From positions 40,385 through 104,384 of the forward strand of contig QYPL01000018.1 in NCBI GenBank assembly GCA_007280515.1: DNA of 64,000 nucleotides, read 5' to 3'. The DNA is from Sediminibacterium sp. GTDB taxonomy: Bacteria; Bacteroidota; Bacteroidia; Chitinophagales; Chitinophagaceae. Positions 21,434-31,145 of this stretch are shown one piece after another (the stretch's first letter is position 1; each line of letters begins with the position of its first letter). The notes beneath the pieces were generated by a model, which ran no database searches, was not told the origin of the DNA, and saw nothing but the letters and a program-made list of their open reading frames with translations. The translations under genes and the position numbers were made by a program.

Positions 21434-22717
21434 TTATGCAAACTCGTAGCCAATATCTTTTCTAAAATACATGCCTTCAAACTGAATATTGGATAGTGCT
21501 TTTTGCGCTTTTTCTACTGCCTCTTGAAGGTCTTTGCCTTGGCTAGTCACAGTAAGCACACGACCTCCTTTGGTAACGATTGCGTTATCTTGAAACCCAG
21601 TACCAGCTTGAAATACAAGGCTGTCCGGTAATTTTTGAGCAAGCTCTATTCCTTGAATAGGAAAGTTTTTTTCATAAGACCCAGGATAGCCACCACTTAC
21701 AGCCATCACTGTTGCAAATGCTTCTTCATGATATTGAATATTTACGTCTTCTAAAGTACCATTATCGGCAGCCGCTAGTAGACTTACTAAGTCGGTTTGC
21801 AAACGTGGTAGAATTACTTCAGTTTCTGGGTCGCCCAAGCGACAATTATATTCAATTACATAGGGTTCTCCCTTGCAATTCATAAGTCCAAAGAATACAA
21901 ATCCTTTATACACAAGGCCTTCCTGCTTTATTCCTTGAATAGTGGGCTCCACAATTTGAGTATTTACTTTTGCCATAAAAGCGTCGTCCATAAAGGGCAC
22001 TGGGCTTACGCAACCCATACCACCCGTGTTTAAACCGGTATCTCCTTCGCCAATTCTTTTATAATCCTTGGCATGTCCTATAATTTGATAATGATGGCCA
22101 TCGGTTAAAGCAAATACGCTTACTTCAATACCTTCTAAAAACTGTTCTATTACTACTTTATCGCTAGCTGCTCCAAACTGTTTGTCCTGTAACATTTCTT
22201 TAAAACTCGTCAATGCTTCTTGGTGTGTAGTGGCTATAATAACGCCCTTGCCTGCGGCTAGTCCATCTGCTTTTAATACAATGGGAAGGGCATGAGCGCT
22301 AATATAGGCAAGGCCTTGCTCATAATTTTCAAGCGTAAATTCGGCATAACTAGCAGTAGGTATTTGATGCCTTTGCATAAAATGTTTACTGAAAGCCTTG
22401 CTACCTTCTAACTGAGCTGCTTTGGCAGAAGGGCCAATGATATTAATGTGTTCGGTTAAAGGGTCACCCGTGAAAAAATCATAAATCCCTTTTACAAGTG
22501 GTTCCTCTGGCCCAACTACAATCATTTCTATTTGGTGCTCAATGGCCGCTTTTTTAAGGGCATCAAAATCATTAATTTCAATGGGTAAATTCGTTCCAAA
22601 TTCAGCCGTACCAGGGTTTCCAGGGGCTATAAAAATTTCATCACACTGATGACTTTCTGCCATTTTCCATGCCAAAGCATTTTCTCTTCCACCACTACCA
22701 ATGAGTAAAATATTCAT
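21434..22717 (-). CDS. purD: Phosphoribosylamine--glycine ligase
   Basis: MNILLIGSGGRENALAWK, VVGPEEPLV, VLKADGLAAGKGV, RLGDPETEVILPRL. Confidence 0.97.
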   Translation of the reverse strand: MNILLIGSGGRENALAWKMAESHQCDEIFIAPGNPGTAEFGTNLPIEINDFDALKKAAIEHQIEMIVVGPEEPLVKGIYDFFTGDPLTEHINIIGPSAKAAQLEGSKAFSKHFMQRHQIPTASYAEFTLENYEQGLAYISAHALPIVLKADGLAAGKGVIIATTHQEALTSFKEMLQDKQFGAASDKVVIEQFLEGIEVSVFALTDGHHYQIIGHAKDYKRIGEGDTGLNTGGMGCVSPVPFMDDAFMAKVNTQIVEPTIQGIKQEGLVYKGFVFFGLMNCKGEPYVIEYNCRLGDPETEVILPRLQTDLVSLLAAADNGTLEDVNIQYHEEAFATVMAVSGGYPGSYEKNFPIQGIELAQKLPDSLVFQAGTGFQDNAIVTKGGRVLTVTSQGKDLQEAVEKAQKALSNIQFEGMYFRKDIGYEFA

Positions 22718-22798
22718 ATTTAAACGGATTGCTGCACGAAAGTAAAATTTATTGAATGGATTTTATTAAATTGAGTCAAATAAATAAAACAAATTGTC

Positions 22799-24301
22799 AT
22801 GACCTCTACCACTCAGAAACACCCCAAGGGATTATATGTTTTATTTGCAACAGAAATGTGGGAGCGTTTTAACTACTATGGTATGCGCGCTATCTTGGTT
22901 TTATTTTTAACCAAGGCCTTATTATTTGACAAAGTTTTCGCCTCCCAAGTATATGGTAGTTATACGGGCTTGGTTTATTTAACACCCCTTTTAGGAGGCT
23001 ATATAGCCGATAGGTATTGGGGTAATAACCGCTCCATCATTGCAGGAGGTCTAGTCATGGCCATTGGTGAATTTGTACTATTTTTTTGTGGGCATTTCTA
23101 TGAAAATGCTGCCTTAGCCATGCCTTTATTTTATATTGGTCTGGGATGTATGATTGCAGGTAATGGTTTTTTCAAGCCTAATATTTCAAGTATGGTAGGG
23201 CAGCTCTATGCCAAGGGCGATTCTAGAATTGACGCTTCTTACACTATTTTTTATATGGGTATTAATACAGGCGGAGCCATTGGCCCCTTCGTCTGTGGTT
23301 TTTTTGGAGACACGGGTAAGTCGGGCGATTTTAAATGGGCTTTTTTCGCAGGCGGCGTTGCTATGTTATTAAGTGTCATTACACAAATAGTTTTTCAGAA
23401 AAAATATTTAGTGAATGCAGATGGGCAGTCCATTGGAGAGGCCCCTAAAGACGCACCGGCTTGGTTTCAAAAAATTCCAGTGATGGTGGGCTTTTTATTT
23501 TTAATTTCTTTAGTCACCATTGCATTAGTATACATTGATATTAAAGTAGTGAGTTATTTATTTTGGTTGTTACTAGCTTGTATTATTTTGATTGCTGTCA
23601 TTATTTTTTCAGATAAATCATTGGATATTATTCAGAAGAAAAAAGTAGCCGTATTATTTACGGTATCTTTCTTTGTTATATTTTTTTGGAGTGCCTTTGA
23701 ACAAGCAGGTGCCTCACTCACTTATTTCGCTTCAGAGAATACACAAAGAGACCTTGGTTTTTTTGTAGTGCCTGCAAGTTTTTTTCAATCGCTGAATTCT
23801 TTATTTGTTGTAACACTTGCTCCCTTAGTGGCATGGGTATGGATTAAACTTGGGAAAGCAAAAAGAGAACCCTCTTCTCCCTTTAAAATGGCCATGGGTT
23901 TAATGCTATTAGCCCTTGGTTATTTATGGATAGCTACTGGAGTGAACGGAGTGGGAACGGGTGTTAAAGTAAGTATGATTTGGTTAATAGGAATGTACAT
24001 GATGCATACATTTGGTGAACTTTGTTTATCACCCATTGGTCTTGCTATATTCAATAAATTAGCACCTATTAAATTTGCTTCATTATTAATGGCAGTATGG
24101 TTTACAGCGAATGCCTTTGCGAATAAATTAGCAGGTGTATTTAGTGCGCTGTATCCAGAAAATGGTAAGGTTACTTCTTTTGCGGGCTATCAAATTAGCA
24201 ATTTGCATGAGTTTTTTATGTTCTTCGTATTCATGGCTGGAATTGCTTCTATTATTTTGTTTTTGATTTCGAATAAATTGAAAAACTTAATGACCCATTA
24301 G
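22799..24301 (+). CDS. POT family proton-dependent peptide MFS transporter
   Basis: GLYVLFATEMWERFNYYGMRAILVLFL, FKPNISSMVGQLY, FYMGINTGGAIGPFVCG typical of PTR2/POT. Confidence 0.95.
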   Translation: MTSTTQKHPKGLYVLFATEMWERFNYYGMRAILVLFLTKALLFDKVFASQVYGSYTGLVYLTPLLGGYIADRYWGNNRSIIAGGLVMAIGEFVLFFCGHFYENAALAMPLFYIGLGCMIAGNGFFKPNISSMVGQLYAKGDSRIDASYTIFYMGINTGGAIGPFVCGFFGDTGKSGDFKWAFFAGGVAMLLSVITQIVFQKKYLVNADGQSIGEAPKDAPAWFQKIPVMVGFLFLISLVTIALVYIDIKVVSYLFWLLLACIILIAVIIFSDKSLDIIQKKKVAVLFTVSFFVIFFWSAFEQAGASLTYFASENTQRDLGFFVVPASFFQSLNSLFVVTLAPLVAWVWIKLGKAKREPSSPFKMAMGLMLLALGYLWIATGVNGVGTGVKVSMIWLIGMYMMHTFGELCLSPIGLAIFNKLAPIKFASLLMAVWFTANAFANKLAGVFSALYPENGKVTSFAGYQISNLHEFFMFFVFMAGIASIILFLISNKLKNLMTH

Positions 24302-24327
24302 AAGTTTATAAAGCAATAAAAAAATAC

Positions 24328-24482
24328 CAATCCTTCGCTCCCTCTCGCTCTGCTCAAAAGTGCGCTTAGGATTATATTTTATTTATTTACTTTATAAATA
24401 GAGTATTAATCCATAGCCCCTCATTCAACAGACGCTCGCTCGCGTCTTCTTGCTCAGGATTGTATTTATATATTTTACTTTA
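24328..24482. repeat. Two degenerate direct-repeat units in the intergenic region
   Basis: Unit 1 ends TGCTCAaaagtgcgctTAGGATTaTATTTtATTTATTTACTTTAT and unit 2 ends TGCTCAGGATTgTATTTATATATTTTACTTTAT; unit 2 contains the perfect hairpin AGACGC-TCGCTC-GCGTCT (24430-24447). Confidence 0.6.
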
Positions 24483-24496
24483 TTTCTTTGACCCAC

Positions 24497-24693
24497 TGCT
24501 AATTTAAAGCGTTTGAAAAACAATCTACTTGCGAATTTATGTGAATAGCGTTAAGAAAATATTTCTATACATTGTAAAAAATTGTGTGTTTGAGCGAACC
24601 GAGTTCGCAATTTTTAGATGAATAAAAATGTTTTTAGCGTCATTCACATCGAAGAGCAATAGATTTTTTCAAACGCATTCAATAGCATTAGCA
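24497..24693. repeat. Long imperfect palindrome, possible structured RNA or palindromic repeat element
   Basis: Left arm TGCTAAT..GCGTTTGAAAAA(c)AATCTA..ATGTGAAT..AGCGTT..TAAAAAATTG is complementary in order to right arm CAATTTTTA..AGCGTC..ATTCACAT..TAGATTTTTTCAAACGC..ATTAGCA; apex GCGAAC-CGA-GTTCGC at 24594-24608. Confidence 0.75.
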
Positions 24694-24701
24694 ATAAAAT
24701 G

Positions 24702-26645
24702 TTAAAGCACTCCTTTAACAATCTCCTCCACCACTGCAGGATCAAGAAGTGTTGAAGTGTCTCCTAAACTTTTCAATTCACCCTCGGCTACTTTGCGAAG
24801 TATACGACGCATAATTTTACCAGAACGTGTTTTAGGAAGCCCCGATACAAATTGTATTTTATCTGGTTTGGCAATAGGGCCAATGATTCTAGTAACTGTT
24901 TGTAAGATATCTTTTCTAATCATATCGGCACTGCCATGGGTGTCTTGACTATGTGATCCTGTATAAATTACATAAGCATAAATGCCTTGTCCTTTCAGAT
25001 CATGCGGATAACCTACTACTGCACTTTCTACCACACCCGCATGCATGTTAATCGCGTTTTCTACTTCAGCGGTACCAATTCTATGGCCACTTACATTTAA
25101 GACATCATCCACGCGGCCCGTAATTCTAATTTGGCCCAATTCATTTTTTAAAGCACCATCTCCTGTAAAATATAAATTAGGATAAGTGGCGAAATAATTG
25201 GTTCTGCATCTTTCATGGTCGCCATAAGTAGTTCTTATGGTGGCAGGCCAAGGTTGAGTGATACATAAATTTCCTCTGTATAAATTATCTTCCCCAGTAG
25301 TGACTTCTTCTCCTTTATCATCTACTAAAATAGTTTTCACACCAGGCATCGGATAAGTGGCCCAACCTGGTTTGCTCGGCGTAATACCCGCCATATTAGA
25401 AATCATAATGCCTCCTGTTTCTGTTTGCCACCAAGTATCTACAATGGGACATTTTTTCTTACCAATATTTTCATCGTACCAATGCCATGCTTCTTCATTA
25501 ATGGGTTCTCCTACGGTGCCTAATACTTTTAAACTACTTAAATCATGCCCATTCACTGGGCCTAATCCATAACTCATTAAAGACCTAATGGCTGTGGGTG
25601 CCGTATATAAAATATTGACTTTGAATTTATCAATGATATCCCAAAACCTTCCTGCATCGGGGAAAGTAGGAATGCCTTCAAACATTAAGGAAGTACCGCC
25701 TGCACTTAAAGGCGCATACACGACATAACTATGTCCTGTAATCCAACCAATATCTGCGGTGCAAAAAAATAAATCATTGGGTTGATATTGAAAAACATTC
25801 ACAAAAGTATAATTGGTATACACCATATAACCTGCGGTGCTATGCACTACACCCTTGGGTTTACCTGTAGAGCCTGAAGTATATAAAATAAATAAAGGAT
25901 CTTCTGCATCCATCTCTACTGCCTCTATTGAACTGATGCCTTGCGCTTCTACTTTTTTAATTTCATCTTCCCACCAAAGGTCACGGCCTTTTAACATGGA
26001 AACAGCGGTGCTAGTTCTTGTACAAACAATCACATTTTTAATAGTGGTAATACCCACTAGTGCATCATCAATAATAGATTTCAGTGGGATGTCTTTGGCG
26101 CCTCTGTAGGCTCCATCGCAGGTAATAATATAACTGGCTTTCAAATCGTTTAATCTATCTGCTATACTTTGCGCAGAAAAGCCACCAAAAATTACACTAT
26201 GAATAGCGCCAATTCTTGCGCAAGCTAATACAGCAATGGCAAGCTCTGGAATCATGCCCATATAAATACATACTCGATCTCCTTTTTGCACGCCATTATT
26301 AATAAGTACTTGTGCGAATTGACAAACATGCAAATGCAATTGTTTGTAGGTGATAATTCGGTGATTTTCTTTAGCATCATTAGGCTCCCAAATAATGGCA
26401 GGCTTGTCGCCATTATTTGCTAAATGTCTATCGATACAATTTTCAGTAATATTTAATCTACCTCCCTTAAACCATTCTACTTTAGGTTCTGTAAAATTCC
26501 ATTCTAATACCTTATCCCATTTTTTACGCCAAGTAAAATTTTCAGCAATTTTCCCCCAAAATTTTTCTGGATGGTCAATGCTATTTTTATAAGCTTCGTG
26601 GTAAGCTTCTAAGGTTTTAATTTGATAGGGGTAACTCATATGCAC
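24702..26645 (-). CDS. acs: Acetyl-CoA synthetase (acetate--CoA ligase)
   Basis: LYTSGSTGKPKGVVHSTAGYMVYT, VDTWWQTETGGIM, GRVDDVLNVSGHRIGTAEVE, PKTRSGKIMRRILRK. Confidence 0.97.
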   Translation of the reverse strand: MHMSYPYQIKTLEAYHEAYKNSIDHPEKFWGKIAENFTWRKKWDKVLEWNFTEPKVEWFKGGRLNITENCIDRHLANNGDKPAIIWEPNDAKENHRIITYKQLHLHVCQFAQVLINNGVQKGDRVCIYMGMIPELAIAVLACARIGAIHSVIFGGFSAQSIADRLNDLKASYIITCDGAYRGAKDIPLKSIIDDALVGITTIKNVIVCTRTSTAVSMLKGRDLWWEDEIKKVEAQGISSIEAVEMDAEDPLFILYTSGSTGKPKGVVHSTAGYMVYTNYTFVNVFQYQPNDLFFCTADIGWITGHSYVVYAPLSAGGTSLMFEGIPTFPDAGRFWDIIDKFKVNILYTAPTAIRSLMSYGLGPVNGHDLSSLKVLGTVGEPINEEAWHWYDENIGKKKCPIVDTWWQTETGGIMISNMAGITPSKPGWATYPMPGVKTILVDDKGEEVTTGEDNLYRGNLCITQPWPATIRTTYGDHERCRTNYFATYPNLYFTGDGALKNELGQIRITGRVDDVLNVSGHRIGTAEVENAINMHAGVVESAVVGYPHDLKGQGIYAYVIYTGSHSQDTHGSADMIRKDILQTVTRIIGPIAKPDKIQFVSGLPKTRSGKIMRRILRKVAEGELKSLGDTSTLLDPAVVEEIVKGVL

Positions 26646-26729
26646 AGATTGAATAAATAATGATAACCAAATTTACATTTTTCAGTTTAAATATTTAACT
26701 TGAATACTCACTTGCAAACAAATAAAAAT

Positions 26730-28334
26730 ATGGGCCAAGAATCAAAACAAACTAATATCGCTTTTGTGATAGGGGCTTCTTCTATGGGCACCTTAATTGA
26801 GTGGTATGATTTTTACATTTTTGGAATGTTAGCCACCATCATTTCAAAGCAGTTTTTTCCCGCAGATGCAGGTACAGCAGCACTTTTAAGTACTTTGGCT
26901 ATTTTTGCTGCGGGCTTTATTGTAAGACCTTTTGGGGCCTTGGTTTTTGGACGTTTAGGTGATTTGATTGGGCGCAAGCATACTTTTTTACTCACCTTAA
27001 TTATAATGGGGGGGTCCACTTTTGCCATTGGTCTGGTACCTGGTTATGCTACAATTGGATGGGCAGCACCTATCTTGGTATTAATACTTCGTTTATTACA
27101 AGGTTTGGCCTTGGGAGGTGAGTATGGAGGGGCTGCTACTTATGTGGCAGAACATGCCCCCGCTGGACAGAGAGGTTTTTGGACAAGTTGGATTCAAACT
27201 ACTGCAACACTAGGTTTATTTTTAGCATTAGGTATTATTATATTAATAAGAACCAATCAAGGGGTGGAGAAATTTAGTGCAGAGTGGGGTGGTTGGAGAT
27301 ATCCTTTTTGGATTTCCATTTTACTGGTGGGTGTTTCTGTATTGATAAGAATGCGCATGAGTGAATCACCTATGTTTACCAAATTAAAAGCAGAAGGAAA
27401 AACTTCTACGAATCCATTGAAAGAAAGTTTTGGGCAAAAGGCCAATTTTAAAATGGTTTTATTGGCTTTATTTGGAGCGGTGATGGGACAAGGTGTTGTT
27501 TGGTATACAGGACAGTTTTATGCACAAAGTTTTATTGAAACAGTTTGTAAGATTGAGTTTGTGCAATCGCGAAATATTATGCTCATTGCCATTTTAATGG
27601 CTACCCCCTGTTTTGTTTTATTTGGCTGGTTGAGTGATAAAGTAGGCAGAAAATGGATTATGCTTTTGGGCATGTTGCTGGCCATATTCACTTACCGACC
27701 CATCTACCAAACTTTTTTAAATATTTCTAATACCCAAAGCAGAATTGATAAAATTGATTTAGCTAAAACGGTAGCTTCTGCTGTAAAAGCAAAAACGGAT
27801 AGCAAAGACCCTACTAAAATTTATATTACTCAAAGTTTTGACACAGCTTATACAGATGGCGCAGTTTTTAAATATATTAAAACAGATACTTTGAAATTGG
27901 GAGCTACCTATAATGCTTTAATTCCTATTGATTCTTTGAATCCAAGTCTCATTGTATCTAAATCAGCCAAACCAAATGTGGTGGTGGAGAAAACATTGGG
28001 GCATGCTGCTTATTGGGATATGATTTGGTTGGTCTTTATTCAAATTGTTTATGTAACCATGGTATATGGCCCTATCGCCGCTTTCTTAGTGGAAATGTTT
28101 CCTACTAAAATTAGATATACATCCATGTCACTTCCTTATCATATAGGTAATGGCGTGTTTGGGGGATTGGTTCCCTTTTTAGGTACTTTAATAGTGGAGT
28201 TTACTAAAACTACAGCAAGTCCCATGGGAGATTCTCTAGCAGGATTATGGTATCCTATTGGAGTAGCTTCCATATGTTTTATTATTGGACTTTTTTATTT
28301 AACAAATAAAATTGATAAAAATGTAATGGACTAA
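26730..28334 (+). CDS. MFS transporter, MHS (ProP-like) subfamily, with an internal hydrophilic insertion
   Basis: GTLIEWYDFYIFGMLA, RPFGALVFGRLGDLIGRKHTFL, EYGGAATYVAEHAP; start set at ATG 26730 rather than TTG 26700. Confidence 0.92.
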   Translation: MGQESKQTNIAFVIGASSMGTLIEWYDFYIFGMLATIISKQFFPADAGTAALLSTLAIFAAGFIVRPFGALVFGRLGDLIGRKHTFLLTLIIMGGSTFAIGLVPGYATIGWAAPILVLILRLLQGLALGGEYGGAATYVAEHAPAGQRGFWTSWIQTTATLGLFLALGIIILIRTNQGVEKFSAEWGGWRYPFWISILLVGVSVLIRMRMSESPMFTKLKAEGKTSTNPLKESFGQKANFKMVLLALFGAVMGQGVVWYTGQFYAQSFIETVCKIEFVQSRNIMLIAILMATPCFVLFGWLSDKVGRKWIMLLGMLLAIFTYRPIYQTFLNISNTQSRIDKIDLAKTVASAVKAKTDSKDPTKIYITQSFDTAYTDGAVFKYIKTDTLKLGATYNALIPIDSLNPSLIVSKSAKPNVVVEKTLGHAAYWDMIWLVFIQIVYVTMVYGPIAAFLVEMFPTKIRYTSMSLPYHIGNGVFGGLVPFLGTLIVEFTKTTASPMGDSLAGLWYPIGVASICFIIGLFYLTNKIDKNVMD

Positions 28335-28379
28335 TGGCCTAAGGCATTATGTTCATTTATTAAAATAAAAAATATTTAT

Positions 28380-28631
28380 ATGAATACAATTAAAAAATTA
28401 TTAGGATATCTATGGATGCTGATAGCACCTAGCATTATTTTGTTTTTACTATATGAGGCTTACGATAAAATTTCTAAAGCCCCTGCTGCATTAGAATCGA
28501 ATGTTATTTTACAGTGGACTATTATATTATTAGTTTTTACACCTATCTGTGTAGGCTTTTTTATATTCGGAGCCTATGCTAGCAAAGGAGAGTATGATCA
28601 ATTGCCGGCCGTTTCTACCGAAATCGATTAA
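28380..28631 (+). CDS. Small membrane protein following the MFS transporter gene
   Basis: 83 aa, two hydrophobic segments, 45 bp after the MFS gene, same strand. Confidence 0.75.
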   Translation: MNTIKKLLGYLWMLIAPSIILFLLYEAYDKISKAPAALESNVILQWTIILLVFTPICVGFFIFGAYASKGEYDQLPAVSTEID

Positions 28632-28665
28632 TGGTAAAATCATTTTATATAAGTAGTTTTGAGCT

Positions 28666-29370
28666 ATGTCATTAGTAGTAAATACCCTTTGCAAAAATTA
28701 CGGCCATCAAATTGCGGTAAATGAAGTTTCTTTTCAATTGAAGCCTGGAGAAATTGTTGGTTTTTTAGGTCCTAATGGCGCTGGGAAATCGACTACTTTA
28801 AAAATGATTGCTGGTTTTTTAGAAGCGGACAAAGGTTCTATTGTTTTAAATAATAAGATACTTAATCAAAATGCAAGTGCTGTAAAAAAACAAATTGGTT
28901 ATTTGCCAGAATCAAATGCACTCTATCAAGATTTATATGTGAAAGAATATTTACAGTTTTTAACTTCTGTTCATTCTATAACCAATGTTGCAGAAGTGAT
29001 TCAATCTGTAATAGAAAAAACAGGGCTTAGTCAAATGCAAAATAAAAAAATTGCAGCCCTCTCCAAAGGATATAAACAAAGACTTGGCATTGCAGCTGCT
29101 ATAATACATAAGCCCAAACTTATTTTATTAGATGAACCTACGGCTGGTTTAGATCCGAATCAATTAATTGAAATAAGGGCCTTGATTCAATCGCTAAGTA
29201 AGGACACCATGATTTTATTTTCAACACATATCTTACAAGAGGTCACTGCTATATGTGATCGAGTGTTAGTATTACACCAAGGAAAGCTAGTGGCAGACGA
29301 GCCTATAGGCCAGTTATTAGAGAAACACGGTGCCAGTTTAGAAGAAATATTCAAAATGCTTACCCATTAA
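28666..29370 (+). CDS. ABC transporter ATP-binding protein (GldA/drug-export type)
   Basis: Walker A GPNGAGKST, signature ALSKGYKQRLGIAAAI, Walker B LILLDEPTAGLD. Confidence 0.93.
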   Translation: MSLVVNTLCKNYGHQIAVNEVSFQLKPGEIVGFLGPNGAGKSTTLKMIAGFLEADKGSIVLNNKILNQNASAVKKQIGYLPESNALYQDLYVKEYLQFLTSVHSITNVAEVIQSVIEKTGLSQMQNKKIAALSKGYKQRLGIAAAIIHKPKLILLDEPTAGLDPNQLIEIRALIQSLSKDTMILFSTHILQEVTAICDRVLVLHQGKLVADEPIGQLLEKHGASLEEIFKMLTH

Positions 29371-29435
29371 AAAAAAGGGTGTAAATTGCAGTCTCCTTTT
29401 TGAAATAAATCAATTGATCGTAAAAAAATAATTAT

Positions 29436-30731
29436 ATGAGTTACATTATTGAAGTTCGTGCAAGACAAATTTTAGACAGTCGTGGAAATCCTACTGTAGA
29501 AGTAGATGTATTAACTGATGAAGGTGCCCTGGGCCGCGCAGCAGTACCAAGTGGTGCAAGTACTGGTATTCACGAAGCAGTTGAGTTAAGAGACAACGAT
29601 AAGAAAAAATATCTAGGCAAGGGTGTACTAAAGGCTGTAAAAAATGTAAACGATTTAATTGCAAAATCTATTAAAGGATTTGATATTACTGCGCAAGCTG
29701 AAATTGATCAAATTATGATTGATTTAGACGGCACGCCGAATAAAAGTAAACTAGGGGCGAACGCAATACTAGCTGTAAGTATGGCGGTTGCAAAAGCAGC
29801 TGCAGAAGAAGCTAACCTTCCTTTATACAGATATATTGGTGGCACGAATGCAAGAACGCTTCCTATGCCCATGATGAATATTTTAAATGGTGGGGCACAC
29901 GCCGATAATAAAATTGACTTTCAAGAGTTTATGATTATGCCAGTAGGGGCACCTAGCTTTAGCGAAGGACTTCGTTGGGGTGTAGAAATCTTCCATCAAT
30001 TAAAAAGCACTTTAAAGAAAAAAGGGTACAGTACCAACGTAGGTGATGAAGGCGGATTTGCACCAAATATTCAAAGCAATGAAGAAGCCATTGAAACAGT
30101 ACTTGAGTCTATTCAGGCAGCTGGTTATAAAACAGGAAGCCAAATTGCTATTGCGATGGATGCAGCAAATAGTGAACTTTGGAATGCGAAAAAGAAAAAA
30201 TATGTTTTCCATAAGAGTTCTGGTAAAGAAATGAGCAGCGATCAATTAGTAAAGTATTGGGAAAGCTGGGTGAAGAAATATCCTATCGTATCTATTGAAG
30301 ATGGAATGGCAGAAGACGATTGGGCAGGTTGGAAAAATTTAACTGAAACCATTGGCGATAAATGTCAATTAGTAGGAGACGATTTATTTGTAACCAATGT
30401 AACAAGAATTCAAACAGGTATTGATAAGAAAATTGCGAATGGCTTACTTGTGAAAGTAAATCAAATTGGAACTTTAACTGAAACCATCAATGCGGTAAAC
30501 TTAGCACAGCACAATGGCTACAATACTATTATGTCACATAGAAGTGGTGAAACAGAAGACACCACCATCGCCGATTTAGCCGTCGCTTTAAATTGCGGTC
30601 AAATTAAGACTGGTTCTGCTTCTCGTACCGACCGTATGGCCAAGTACAACCAATTAATTCGTATCGAAGAGCAATTGGGTGAAATAGGTGTTTTCCCTAC
30701 TAAAGGCAGGTTAAAGTTTGGTAACAAGTAA
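29436..30731 (+). CDS. eno: Enolase (phosphopyruvate hydratase)
   Basis: [64 protein letters not shown]. Confidence 0.99.
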   Translation: MSYIIEVRARQILDSRGNPTVEVDVLTDEGALGRAAVPSGASTGIHEAVELRDNDKKKYLGKGVLKAVKNVNDLIAKSIKGFDITAQAEIDQIMIDLDGTPNKSKLGANAILAVSMAVAKAAAEEANLPLYRYIGGTNARTLPMPMMNILNGGAHADNKIDFQEFMIMPVGAPSFSEGLRWGVEIFHQLKSTLKKKGYSTNVGDEGGFAPNIQSNEEAIETVLESIQAAGYKTGSQIAIAMDAANSELWNAKKKKYVFHKSSGKEMSSDQLVKYWESWVKKYPIVSIEDGMAEDDWAGWKNLTETIGDKCQLVGDDLFVTNVTRIQTGIDKKIANGLLVKVNQIGTLTETINAVNLAQHNGYNTIMSHRSGETEDTTIADLAVALNCGQIKTGSASRTDRMAKYNQLIRIEEQLGEIGVFPTKGRLKFGNK

Positions 30732-30756
30732 GCCTACCGGCTTTTGAAAATAAGTT

Positions 30757-30786
30757 GAGGAGCTCCTAGGGGCTCCTCTTTTTTTT
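30757..30786 (+). terminator. Rho-independent terminator downstream of eno
   Basis: GAGGAGC...GCTCCTC hairpin followed by a run of eight T. Confidence 0.8.
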
Positions 30787-30830
30787 GCCATATCATCAGA
30801 ACTATGTTAATTTTACGGCAAGTCCTTACT

Positions 30831-31145
30831 ATGAAATTCATAAAAAAAATAATACCCTTTGTTGCTAATCGTTACTTTATCGTAAGTATAGGATTTGTGG
30901 TATGGATGTTATTTTTTGACCAAAGAGATTTTTTTCAACAAAGAGAAAGATCAGCTGAACTTAAAAAAGTAGAAGACGCTAAAAAATATTATCAAAAAGA
31001 AATACAAAGCACACAAAGGCAATTAGATAATATTCAAAATAATAAAACGGCTATTGAAAAATATGCGCGCGAAAGATATTTATTACGCAGAGAAGGAGAG
31101 GAACTGTATTTATTTGAAGATACCTTGCATACTAGCACCAAATAA
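30831..31145 (+). CDS. Septum formation initiator family protein (FtsB/DivIC-like)
   Basis: Single TM then coiled coil, KTAIEKYARERYLLRREGEELYLFE; start taken at ATG 30831. Confidence 0.88.
   Translation: MKFIKKIIPFVANRYFIVSIGFVVWMLFFDQRDFFQQRERSAELKKVEDAKKYYQKEIQSTQRQLDNIQNNKTAIEKYARERYLLRREGEELYLFEDTLHTSTK

Noticed and set aside
24497-24693. Interpretation of the palindrome as an integron attC site
   Set aside because: No clear GTTRRRY / RYYYAAC core sites, no integrase or cassette array nearby, and longer than typical attC sites.
24302-24701. Interpretation of the intergenic repeats as a CRISPR array
   Set aside because: Only two degenerate units, no regular spacers and no cas genes in the window.
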